Source: Actinoplanes utahensis (GTDB lineage Bacteria; Actinomycetota; Actinomycetes; Mycobacteriales; Micromonosporaceae). From it: DNA of 64,000 nucleotides. The translations under genes and the position numbers were made by a program. The notes beneath the pieces are model-generated. The model was not told the origin of the DNA. It made no database searches and worked only from the letters and a program-made list of their open reading frames with translations. Shown here piece by piece: positions 1-8,425 of this stretch. The DNA lies in NCBI RefSeq assembly GCF_016862455.1, contig NZ_BOMZ01000018.1, positions 62,001 to 126,000 on the forward strand, in the 5' to 3' direction. Position 1 is the first letter of the stretch. The number at the start of each line of letters is the position of its first letter.

Positions 1-1
1 A

Positions 2-892
2 TTCATGGCCGGGCCCGCGCTCGGCGTGCTGATCGTCACCACCGGCAGCTCCCGAGGCGCGATGTTCGCCCTGGCCGCCGGCATCCTGCTCGCCGGCATC
101 GGCCTGTGGCTGCTCGACCCGCCGGTCCGGGCCGCCCACGAGGCCCCCGTGTCCAGCGGCGAGCGGGTGCCCCGCAGCACCTGGCTCAAGCCCCGGTTCT
201 TCGCCGTCCTCGCCGTCACCATGGCGGCCACCCTGGTCCTCTCCGGCACCGACGTGGCAGTGGTGGCCACCCTGCGGGCCTCCGGCGACCTGGAGTGGGC
301 CGGTCTGGTGCTGGCGCTCTGGGCGCTGTTCTCGCTGATCGGCGGTTTCCTTTACGGCACCGTCCGCCGCGGCCTGCCCATCCTGGTGATCTTCACACCG
401 ATGGCCCTGCTGACCATCCCGGTCGGCCTGGGCGGCGACCACTGGTGGCTCCTGGCGCTGCTGCTGATCCCGGCCGGCGCCCTCTGCGCCCCGACGATCA
501 CCGCCAGCTCCGACGCGATCAGCCGGATGATCCCGGCCACCGCCCGCGGCGAGGCGATGGGCATGCACAACTCGGCCCTGACCGTCGGCGTGGCCTGCGG
601 CGCCCCACTGGCCGGCCTGGCCATCGACCACTGGGGCCCGGCGTGGGGATTCGCCGCCGTCGGCACGGTCGGCGTCCTGGTGGCCCTGCTGGTCCTCCCC
701 GCCGAGCTGCGCCGCCGCCGCGACACCCCTGCCCACCTCGAGCCTGACTCGTCTGTCGACGGCGAGCCTGCCGTGTCTGCGCACGGCGACCGTGCCGGCG
801 AGCCTGGCTTGTCTGTCGACGGCGAGCCTGCCGTGTCTGCGCACGGCGACCGTGCCCGGTCCGTTCGCGGCGAGTCGGGTTCGTCCGCTTAG
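2..892 (+). CDS. MFS transporter, C-terminal half (cut by window edge)
   Basis: The reading frame is open to the left edge, so the 5' part lies outside the window. The visible ~297 residues hold alternating hydrophobic helices (about six) typical of the second half of a 12-TM major facilitator, followed by a polar tail. An ATG at 5 is inside a helix-rich region and is unlikely to be the true start. The substrate cannot be read from sequence; drug or sugar efflux is a guess. The last ~50 residues are a hydrophilic repeat (SVDGEPAVSAHGDRA twice) that is not part of the transporter fold and comes from a 60-bp DNA duplication. Confidence 0.8.
   Translation, partial: FMAGPALGVLIVTTGSSRGAMFALAAGILLAGIGLWLLDPPVRAAHEAPVSSGERVPRSTWLKPRFFAVLAVTMAATLVLSGTDVAVVATLRASGDLEWAGLVLALWALFSLIGGFLYGTVRRGLPILVIFTPMALLTIPVGLGGDHWWLLALLLIPAGALCAPTITASSDAISRMIPATARGEAMGMHNSALTVGVACGAPLAGLAIDHWGPAWGFAAVGTVGVLVALLVLPAELRRRRDTPAHLEPDSSVDGEPAVSAHGDRAGEPGLSVDGEPAVSAHGDRARSVRGESGSSA
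739..858 (+). repeat. In-frame 60-bp tandem duplication in the MFS tail
   Basis: Two near-identical 60-bp units (anchor GTCTGTCGACGGCGAGCCTG at 751 and 811) encode the repeated tail of the transporter. Confidence 0.85.
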
Positions 893-1036
893 CACTGCTG
901 CGGCGGATCTCGCCGTCGAGCGGTTTCGGGTCGGCGGCGCGTGCGCTCATCGTCGGCCGCTCCGCCATTCCGGACGTGCTACCGCCACAGCCGCTGTGGT
1001 CCGCTACGGGCCCCCGACGACGGCCAGAATGCCACG

Positions 1037-1068
1037 GATCAGCGGATCAGCGGATCAGCGGATCAGCG
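1037..1068 (+). repeat. 8-bp microsatellite (GATCAGCG)x4
   Basis: Four perfect copies of GATCAGCG lie in gene-free DNA just before the 60-bp array. Confidence 0.9.
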
Positions 1069-1078
1069 AAGGCGGGGC

Positions 1079-1384
1079 CGTAGCTGTCCACGCATGTCGC
1101 GAGAGTGGTGGTGTGGGTGGTTGTGGCGCGATTTGGCCCGTAGCTGTCTACGCATGTCGCGGGAGCCGTGGTGTGGGTGGTTGTGGCGCGATTTGGCCCG
1201 TAGCTGTCTACGCATGTCGCGGGAGTGGTGGTGTGGGTGGTTGCTGCGGTCCGCTACGGGCCGTAGCTGTCCACGCATGTCGCGGGAGTGGTGGTGTGGG
1301 TGGTTGTGGCGCGATTTGGCCCGTAGCTGTCTACGCCTGTCGCGGGAGTGGTGGTGTGGGCAGTTGCGGTTCGATTCGGGCCGT
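1079..1384 (+). repeat. 60-bp tandem repeat array, five copies
   Basis: Five units of 60-62 bp each begin GTAGCTGTCYACGC and contain TCGCGGGAGTGGTGGTGTGGG. Units 1, 2 and 4 are almost identical; unit 3 ends differently (GGTCCGCTACGGGCC) and unit 5 has diverged. Several frames stay open through the array because the period is divisible by three, but none looks like a gene: there is no ribosome site and the composition is repetitive. The rest of 893-1664 shows no recognisable gene. Confidence 0.9.
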
Positions 1385-1664
1385 TGGTGGCCACTCACTC
1401 TTGCCGGGAGCTGCGTGGTTCGCGCGATTCCCGCGCCGGCGTTATCGGCCCGGTGTTCTGCGGGATCGATCTGCCGGCACGGTCCACCGGGACGGCCAAT
1501 CGTGGGTGAGACCGTGCCGGGCCTGCACGGGAGGCGCCGGGGGACGATCGTGAGGGAGCGCCTACCGCAGCCGCGGGGAGCCACGGAACGTGCGTGGCCC
1601 GTACCGGGGAAAGGTTGAAAGAGGGAGAGCCGCAGACCGGAAGCGGAGCAGGCGGTGGAGATGC

Positions 1665-2105
1665 TCAGAGAGTCGCCGCTGTAGCTGCCGACGAGACGGT
1701 GCCGACGGGCGAAGATCAGATCAATCTTGGCGCTGCCGCCGCACGGCGGGGTGGCGCCGCACGGCGGGGTGGCGCCGCACGGCGGGGTGGCGCCGGGGGT
1801 GCCGGGGGCGGTCCACTCGCCGTACCCGAGGCAGTTGCCCGAGTCGTTGTCGTCCAGCTCGCGGTAGGCGCCGGTGTTGCCGTTGTTGTTGGCGACGTTC
1901 AGCGTCGGCGAGTATCAGTTGTCGAGCCGGCCGTAGCGGGCTGGCCGTTGAAGTCTCCGGCGATGACGGCGGTGTTGTAGGCCTCCATGCGGGCCGGCCT
2001 GTAGTCGAGCTGGTTCACGTTGTGGCCTTGCCGTTCGCGGCGATCTCGTTGCTGGTGGTGATGTGGGTGCCGCAGAAGTCCGGATCGAACATTGTGAAGA
2101 TGTGA
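1665..2105 (-). pseudogene. Decayed endonuclease/exonuclease/phosphatase-family gene
   Basis: Three different frames on the minus strand give consecutive pieces of one protein: MFDPDFCGTHITTSNEIAAN (from about 2093), then NQLDYRPARMEAYNTAVIAGDFN, then SPTLNVANNNGNTGAYREL and finally KIDLIFARR. The THIT, IAGDFN and KIDLIFA blocks are those of the DNase I-like EEP fold (catalytic Asp/Asn in GDFN; the D-x-I-F strand near the end). At least two frameshifts separate them, the N-terminal half is absent (the next gene begins to end at 2132), and the final SDH motif is not found. An 18-bp repeat expands the segment before KIDLIF. Probably a secreted nuclease or phosphatase originally; now dead. Confidence 0.75.
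1738..1791 (-). repeat. 18-bp triplication inside the EEP pseudogene
   Basis: Three perfect copies of an 18-bp unit encode GATPPC repeats in the old coding frame on the minus strand. Confidence 0.9.
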
Positions 2106-2131
2106 AGTCACGCCGATGTGGAGGGGCTCCG

Positions 2132-2710
2132 TCAGGCGTCCACGACGGGCGTGCCGGTGGTGCCGACCGAGGCGGCGCGCAGTTGCTCCAGGGCGGCCTC
2201 GGTGGTCGCCCGGGCCACGCCGGCGGTGAGTTCGAGGACGACGGTGGTGTTGAAGCCCTCTCGCGCGGCGTCGAGCGCGGTGGCCCGTACGCAATGGTCG
2301 GTGGCGATGCCGACCACCTCGACGTCGGTGACCCCCTTGGCCCGCAGCCACCCGGCGAGGGTTTCGCCGTCTTCGCCGTGACCCTCGAACCCGGAGTAGG
2401 CCGCCTGGTACTCGCCCTTGTGGAAGACCGCCTCGATGCGGTCGGTGACGAGCTCGGGGTGGAAGTCGGAGCCGGCCGAACCGGCGACGCAGTGCACCGG
2501 CCAGGAGTCGACGAAGTCCGGGGTGTCGCTGAAATGCGTCCCCGGGTCGATGTGCCAGTCCTTGGTGGCGACCACGTGGTCCCAGCGGTCACCGGCCTTG
2601 TCGAGCACCAGCGAGATGCCCTTGGCGACTGCCGCGCCACCGGCGACCGCGAGTGAGCCGCCCTCGCAGAAGTCGTTCTGAACGTCCACGATGATCAATG
2701 CGCGTGACAT
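2132..2710 (-). CDS. pncA: Nicotinamidase
   Basis: Isochorismatase-fold amidase that converts nicotinamide to nicotinate for NAD salvage. Numbered from an upstream ATG at 2722, the triad is Asp13 (in IIVDVQNDF), Lys102 (HKGEY) and Cys144 (ATDHCVRAT). The metal-site residues Asp55, His57, His63 and His77 are also in place. I prefer the second ATG at 2710 (MSRALIIVDVQ): a GGGGG lies 5 nt upstream and it matches the family's usual N-terminus. Length (~192 aa) is normal. It lies downstream of pncB on the same strand with a gap of only 27 bp, so the two salvage steps are probably co-transcribed. Confidence 0.95.
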   Translation of the reverse strand: MSRALIIVDVQNDFCEGGSLAVAGGAAVAKGISLVLDKAGDRWDHVVATKDWHIDPGTHFSDTPDFVDSWPVHCVAGSAGSDFHPELVTDRIEAVFHKGEYQAAYSGFEGHGEDGETLAGWLRAKGVTDVEVVGIATDHCVRATALDAAREGFNTTVVLELTAGVARATTEAALEQLRAASVGTTGTPVVDA

Positions 2711-2737
2711 GTGTGCCCCCATGCGGTGGAAACGAGG

Positions 2738-4024
2738 CTAGGCGGTGGGAACGATCACGACCGGGATGGCCGGGTCGCCCGCGGAGAGCTTGAGGCCCTC
2801 CCACGGGATGGAGATCAGATTCTGCCGGAGGTGGTCGCGGGACTCGGTGAGACTCGGCGAGTCCTGCACCGTGCCGGCGGCGATGTAGGAGCGCTGCAGC
2901 AGCCGGTCGTTGGCCTGGTGGTCGGGCACCCCCTGGGAGAAGATGATCTCCTCGGTGGCGGTGCCGGTGGGCTTGTGCCGGCGGATCGCGACCTTGCGGC
3001 CGCCGACGGTCGCCTTGTTCTCCGAGCGTTTCACGACCGGGCGCCCGTCGACCTCGACCAGTTTGTAGACCAGGCTGGCGGTGGGCGCGCCGGAGCCGGT
3101 GACCACCGCGGTGCCGGCGCCGTAGATGTCGACCGGCTCGGCGGCGAGGGTGGCGATCGAGTACTCGTCCATGTCGCCGGAGACGATGATCTTGGTCTCG
3201 GTGGCGCCCAGCGAGTCCAGCAGCTCACGGGACTGCTGGGCCAGCACCGACAGGTCGCCCGAGTCGATCCGGACGGCCCGCAGATCGGGCCCGGCGACCG
3301 CGATCGCGTTGCGGATGCCCTGACTGATGTCGTACGTGTCGACCAGCAGCGTGGTGTTCTTGCCGAGCGCCGCGACCTGTGACCCGAACGCGGCCGGCTC
3401 GTCGTCGTGCAGCAGCGTGAACGCGTGCGCCGACGTGCCGGTGGTCGGGATGCCGTAGGCGCGGCCGGCCGCCAGGTTGGACGTGGAGGCGAAACCGGCC
3501 AGGTAGGCGGCCCGGGCGGCGGCCACCGCGGCGTGCTCGTGGGTGCGCCGGGAGCCCATCTCGATGATCGGGCGCCCGCGGGCCGCGGTGACCATCCGGG
3601 CGGCCGCGGCGGCGATGGCGCAGTCGTGGTTGAGCACCGACAGGATCAGCGTCTCCAGCACCACGCACTCGGCGAACTTGCCGGACACGGTCAGGATCGG
3701 TGATCCGGGGAAGAACAGCTCGCCCTCGGAGTAACCCTCGATGTCGCCGGTGAACCGGTACTCCGCGAGCCAATCGGCGCAGGCCTCGTCGACGATCCCG
3801 GCCGAGCGCAGGAACTCGATCTCGCCCGGCTCGAACCGGAAGTCGCGGATCAGCTCGATCAGCCGGCCGGTGCCGGCGACCACGCCGTACCGCCGGCCGG
3901 TCGGCAGCCTTCGGGCGAACACCTCGAAGACGCAGTTCCGGTCGGCGGTGCCGTCCCGGAGCGCGGCGCTGACCATGGTCAGCTCGTACTGGTCCGTCAT
4001 CAGGGCCGGCGCGATGGTCTCCAC
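2738..4024 (-). CDS. pncB: Nicotinate phosphoribosyltransferase
   Basis: Forms nicotinate mononucleotide from nicotinate and PRPP, with ATP hydrolysis stimulating the reaction. The 428-aa product has the family's N-terminus (ALMTDQYELTM), the EMGSRRTHEHAA block around residue 156 and the GTSAHAF motif whose His200 is the expected phosphorylated residue. It directly follows the PncA reaction and is followed by pncA on the same strand. It is divergent from clpS, as pncB1 is in Mycobacterium tuberculosis. Confidence 0.95.
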   Translation of the reverse strand: METIAPALMTDQYELTMVSAALRDGTADRNCVFEVFARRLPTGRRYGVVAGTGRLIELIRDFRFEPGEIEFLRSAGIVDEACADWLAEYRFTGDIEGYSEGELFFPGSPILTVSGKFAECVVLETLILSVLNHDCAIAAAAARMVTAARGRPIIEMGSRRTHEHAAVAAARAAYLAGFASTSNLAAGRAYGIPTTGTSAHAFTLLHDDEPAAFGSQVAALGKNTTLLVDTYDISQGIRNAIAVAGPDLRAVRIDSGDLSVLAQQSRELLDSLGATETKIIVSGDMDEYSIATLAAEPVDIYGAGTAVVTGSGAPTASLVYKLVEVDGRPVVKRSENKATVGGRKVAIRRHKPTGTATEEIIFSQGVPDHQANDRLLQRSYIAAGTVQDSPSLTESRDHLRQNLISIPWEGLKLSAGDPAIPVVIVPTA

Positions 4025-4143
4025 GCCTCACACCCTATTGCGCCGCGGGCCGCGATGCCGACCATGGGGCTCGACGCGGCCGTTGACCAGCGGTTCGATG
4101 CTCCGGTTCACCGGTTCGCCGAATCCGGTGGCAACATGGGGGC

Positions 4144-4434
4144 ATGGCGTTGCCTCAGGTTGCTCCCGTCGAGACGCCGGAGATAGAGGAAGTACCGGCC
4201 GAGGATCGGCCATGGGTGACCATCGTCTGGGACGACCCGGTCAATCTCATGTCGTACGTGACGTGGGTCTTCCAGAAACTCTTCGGCTACAACAAGGAAA
4301 AGGCCGAGAAGCTGATGATGGACGTGCACACGAAAGGCAAGGCGGTGGTTTCCACGGGTGCGCGCGAGCGCATGGAGATGGACGCCAACCAGCTGCACGG
4401 ATACGGTCTCTGGGCGACTGTCGACCGCGGTTGA
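4144..4434 (+). CDS. clpS: ATP-dependent Clp protease adaptor ClpS
   Basis: A 96-aa N-recognin adaptor that delivers N-degron substrates to ClpA/ClpC-ClpP. The ClpS core is plain: [18 protein letters not shown] strand and helix ([15 protein letters not shown]), the K-A-x-x-L-M-x-x-V-H helix, and a C-terminal YGLWATV-like strand. The ATG is preceded by GGGGGC. It begins the block clpS, DUF2017, mec, cysO, cysM and is divergent from pncB. Confidence 0.95.
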   Translation: MALPQVAPVETPEIEEVPAEDRPWVTIVWDDPVNLMSYVTWVFQKLFGYNKEKAEKLMMDVHTKGKAVVSTGARERMEMDANQLHGYGLWATVDRG

Positions 4435-4449
4435 CGGCCTGACGAGCGG

Positions 4450-4962
4450 GTGGGGAAGAAGATGTTCCGACGCAGCGGTGGCCAGTGTGTCGCCACGTTC
4501 GCGCACGACGAGGTGCGAGTCCTGCGGAAAGTGGCGGCCGAGGTGGTCGGTCTGCTGACCGACGGCATGGATCACACCGATCCCGTGGTGAGCCGGCTCT
4601 TCCCGGACATCTATCCCGACCTGCCGGAGGATTCGCAGGAGTTCCGGCTCTACACCGAGGGCGATCTCAAGACCAGCAAGATCGACCAGGCGGGGGCGAT
4701 CCTCGCCGCCCTTCCCGACGAGGGGGAGGGGGAGGTGCGCCTGGACGGCGAGGCCGCCGAGGCCTGGCTGCGGGCGATCAACGACGCCCGGCTGGCCATG
4801 GGCACCCGCCTGGAGATCAAGGCCGACACCGATCTGGGCGAGGAGCTGGACGACGCGGTGCTCGAGGACCCGGGTTCCAGCCGGGTCTTCCAGCTCTCGG
4901 TGTACGCCTACCTCGGCTACCTCCAGGAATCGCTGCTCAACGCGCTCCCTGAGATCCGTTGA
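4450..4962 (+). CDS. DUF2017 family protein
   Basis: A 170-aa acidic, mostly alpha-helical soluble protein lying 15 bp after clpS. Its place between clpS and mec, and its length, match the DUF2017 proteins (Rv1332-like) that accompany clpS in actinobacteria. The start used is a GTG at 4450; an ATG at 4462 (MFRRSGG) is an equal alternative. Function is unknown. Persistent linkage to clpS suggests a role near Clp proteolysis, but that is inference. Confidence 0.8.
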   Translation: MGKKMFRRSGGQCVATFAHDEVRVLRKVAAEVVGLLTDGMDHTDPVVSRLFPDIYPDLPEDSQEFRLYTEGDLKTSKIDQAGAILAALPDEGEGEVRLDGEAAEAWLRAINDARLAMGTRLEIKADTDLGEELDDAVLEDPGSSRVFQLSVYAYLGYLQESLLNALPEIR

Positions 4963-5015
4963 GTGTGGCAACTGCCACGCTGGGCTCGGCGAAATCTCAC
5001 GGTAATGTGAACGAC

Positions 5016-5438
5016 GTGCTGACCATCGACCGAGCGATCATCGACGCGATCGTCGCCCACGCCCGCCGGGACCACCCCGACGAGGCCTGTGGCGTCGTCG
5101 CCGGGCCGATCGGCGAGGACGTGCCCACCCGGCACATCCCGATGGACAACGCGGCGCGCTCGATGACGTTCTACGAGTTCGACTCGATGGAGCACCTGCG
5201 GGTCTGGCGCGAGATGGACGACCTCGACGAGGAGCCGGTGGTGATCTACCACTCGCACACCGCGACGGAGGCGTTCCCGTCCCGCACCGACATCTCCTTC
5301 GCCGGTGAGCCGAACGCGCACTATCTCCTGGTGTCGACCCGCGAGCCCGATACGGAGGAGATCCGCTCGTTCCGTATCGTGGACGGTGTGGTGACCGAAG
5401 AAGAGGTCAACATCGTGGATGCGACGGTGAAGGCGTGA
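5016..5438 (+). CDS. mec: JAMM/Mov34 metallopeptidase, CysO-cysteine hydrolase
   Basis: A zinc isopeptidase of the M67 (JAB1/MPN) family that releases cysteine from the CysO-Cys adduct. From the GTG at 5016 (VLTIDRAI, read as Met) the JAMM residues are Glu23 (PDEACG), His79 and His81 (IYHSHT), Ser89 and Asp92 (PSRTD). The frame can be extended to TTG at 4959, but the extra residues are not family-like. The stop overlaps a GTG that opens the leader mini-ORF before cysO. Same order as Rv1334-1336. Confidence 0.9.
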   Translation: MLTIDRAIIDAIVAHARRDHPDEACGVVAGPIGEDVPTRHIPMDNAARSMTFYEFDSMEHLRVWREMDDLDEEPVVIYHSHTATEAFPSRTDISFAGEPNAHYLLVSTREPDTEEIRSFRIVDGVVTEEEVNIVDATVKA

Positions 5439-5512
5439 TTTCCACAGCTGTGCAGTCGTTCATGTTCGGGCAGAGCCCGGCGTCGGTCTTCTACGAGTGT
5501 CGCTGCCGTTAA
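5435..5512 (+). CDS. Putative cysteine-codon leader peptide before cysO
   Basis: A mini-ORF of up to 25 codons starts at a GTG that overlaps the mec stop (GTGA) and ends in TAA; in-frame alternatives are GTG 5450 and ATG 5462. The peptide ends FYECRCR, with two Cys codons separated by Arg immediately before the stop. Cys-rich leader peptides acting as cysteine-responsive attenuators are known in mycobacteria. The position, the Cys codons at the end and the following hairpins fit that model. No strong ribosome site is visible, so translational coupling to mec is the likeliest route. Confidence 0.5.
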   Translation: MISTAVQSFMFGQSPASVFYECRCR

Positions 5513-5533
5513 CAGCGATCCGACCCGACCGAC
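5482..5533 (+). promoter_or_regulatory. Attenuator-like hairpins around the cys leader stop
   Basis: A small hairpin CGCTG-CCGTTAA-CAGCG (5501-5517) covers the CRCR codons and stop. A larger stem GTCGGTC (5482-5488)/GACCGAC (5527-5533) encloses it. The cysO ribosome site (AGGAG, about 5563) lies further downstream. Ribosome stalling at the Cys codons would disturb both stems. Confidence 0.4.
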
Positions 5534-5575
5534 CCCTGCCCGTTTTCGTTCGACTCCTCTAGGAGAAATGCAGCC

Positions 5576-6864
<1,289 letters not shown>

Positions 6865-6871
6865 GTTCCGG

Positions 6872-6912
6872 CGTGTGGAGTCGCGGCGCGGACAGCGGCC
6901 GGACTCCACACG
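6872..6912. terminator. Bidirectional terminator between convergent genes
   Basis: Perfect 11-bp stem CGTGTGGAGTC/GACTCCACACG with a GC-rich loop, between cysM (+) and the membrane protein gene (-). No T-run, as usual in actinomycetes. Confidence 0.75.
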
Positions 6913-6946
6913 CTCCGGGTATGACGGCCGACCGCGGCACGCCGGA

Positions 6947-7336
6947 TCAGTAGGACAGGGCCACCCACACGTTCACGGCCATCGGCGGGGCCGCGGCCAG
7001 CAGCAGGAACCAGGGCAGGGTGCGCTGGTGGATGGCGAGGTACGCGGCCACCACGGGCGCCACGCTCAGCATGGTCAGCAGGGCCAGCACCGGCAGATAC
7101 CAGCCGGGCGCCCCGCTGAACACGGCCATCACCGCCCACAGGCCGACGGCGACCCCGCACAGTCCGAGCGCAGCGCTGTAGAGGGCGATCGCGAGCATCC
7201 GCGCGGCTCCCGGCGCCGGGTCGTCCGGCGCCGGGAAGCGGAAGGAGAGCTCGGGATCCGGGGGCGGCGGGCTCGCCTGCGGAAGGTTCGCCTGAGTCAC
7301 GATCCGGGTCGTCCGCGCCTGCTCGATCGCGGTCAT
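6947..7336 (-). CDS. Small membrane protein, unknown
   Basis: A 129-aa product with a polar Pro-rich N-terminal third followed by three or four hydrophobic helices (from MLAIALYSAALGLCGVAVG onwards). The GC-rich wobble positions and the clean terminator hairpin at its 3' end support a real gene. No known domain is recognised. Convergent to cysM, and its start is near an AT-rich inverted repeat. Confidence 0.65.
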   Translation of the reverse strand: MTAIEQARTTRIVTQANLPQASPPPPDPELSFRFPAPDDPAPGAARMLAIALYSAALGLCGVAVGLWAVMAVFSGAPGWYLPVLALLTMLSVAPVVAAYLAIHQRTLPWFLLLAAAPPMAVNVWVALSY

Positions 7337-7446
7337 GTCGCCTCCAGCCGATGATCTTCAAAGCACTCACCCTGAGCAACGCGGGTGGATCACCGGACGT
7401 GACGGCGCAAAGGTGATGGACGAGGTCACGAGGGCTGTGATGTGTG

Positions 7447-7468
7447 TTGTCGATTTAGCGACAAATCG
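7447..7468. promoter_or_regulatory. Overlapping inverted repeats in an AT-rich gap
   Basis: TTGTCGATTTAGCGACAA (7447-7464) is a perfect 6-6-6 inverted repeat. It overlaps a second one, CGATTT-AGCGAC-AAATCG (7451-7468). The site lies in the 276-bp divergent gap between the membrane protein and the MBL-fold gene. It could be an operator; nothing else is recognised in the gap. Confidence 0.35.
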
Positions 7469-7612
7469 ATCAGTTGTTAACGCCGGGCAGTTGTCGCGGC
7501 GTACGCTTCGCACCGTGATTGACTGGTCTGACAAGTCCGGCGCGGACCGGTCGGGTGAGGCGTGGCCGGCGACTCGGGTCGGGCCAACACAGCGTGAGCC
7601 AGAGGGATCCGG

Positions 7613-8359
7613 ATGCGACTAACCGTTCTCGGTTGTGCCGGCAGTTTCCCCGGCCCCGAGTCGGCATGTTCGGCGTACCTGGTGGAGGCCGAGGGATTCC
7701 GGCTCCTGATCGACTTCGGTTCCGGGTCGCTCTCGGCCCTGCAGCGTTACTCGGACATGCGGCGCGTCGACGCCATCCTCCTCACTCACCTGCACTGCGA
7801 CCACATGCTGGACGCCTGCACCTACGTCGTGGTCCGCCGTTACGACCCGGCCGGCGCGCTGCCCCCGCTGCCGGTCTACGCCCCGCTGGGCGCGGCCGAG
7901 CGGATCGCCGCCGCCTACAGCACCGAGGGCGAGCCGGTCGACGACGTCTACACCTTCTACGGGCTCCAGCCCGGCACGTTCCCCATCGGGCCGCTGACGG
8001 TCACCGTGGACCGGGTCAACCATCCCGTGGAGACGTACGGGGTCCGCGTCGAGCACAACGGCCGGGTGCTGGCCTACTCGTCGGACACGGCGCCCTGCGA
8101 GGCGCTGCTGCGGCTGGCCGCCCACGCCGATCTGTTCCTCTGTGAGGCGAGTTACCAGGACGGTGTGGTCAATCCGCCTGACCTGCATCTGACCGGCGGA
8201 GAAGCCGGCGAGGCGGCGACGAAGGCCGATGTGGGCAGGCTGCTGCTGACCCATCTCGTGCCGGCCTGGGCCAGTGAGGCATCTATTGTGGAAGCCGCCA
8301 CCGCCGCCTATGCGGGACCGGTCGAAGTCGTCCGCCCCGGTGCCAGATACGATCTCTGA
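7613..8359 (+). CDS. MBL-fold metallohydrolase, Rv1339-like
   Basis: A 248-aa metallo-beta-lactamase-fold hydrolase. The metal motif is TxHLHCDH (His59, His61, Asp63, His64), with a later His in VNHPVETYG, Asp in YSSDTAP and His in LLLTHLVP. Its place between cysM and rph matches Rv1339 of M. tuberculosis, which has been described as an atypical class II cyclic-nucleotide phosphodiesterase. A cAMP or other phosphodiester substrate is therefore plausible, though tRNA 3' processing cannot be excluded by motif alone. Confidence 0.85.
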   Translation: MRLTVLGCAGSFPGPESACSAYLVEAEGFRLLIDFGSGSLSALQRYSDMRRVDAILLTHLHCDHMLDACTYVVVRRYDPAGALPPLPVYAPLGAAERIAAAYSTEGEPVDDVYTFYGLQPGTFPIGPLTVTVDRVNHPVETYGVRVEHNGRVLAYSSDTAPCEALLRLAAHADLFLCEASYQDGVVNPPDLHLTGGEAGEAATKADVGRLLLTHLVPAWASEASIVEAATAAYAGPVEVVRPGARYDL

Positions 8360-8425
8360 GCCGGTTACGGGGGCGAGATCGGCTCAGCACCGACCGCATC
8401 ACGTGTCGTGACTTGGAGTTGTTGC

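Noticed and set aside
1079..1384. CRISPR array
   Set aside because: Units are contiguous 60-bp repeats without unique spacers, and no cas genes are near.
792..1618. Cys/Trp-rich repeat protein encoded by the 60-bp array
   Set aside because: Open only because the period is a multiple of three; several frames on both strands are equally open and no start signal is present.
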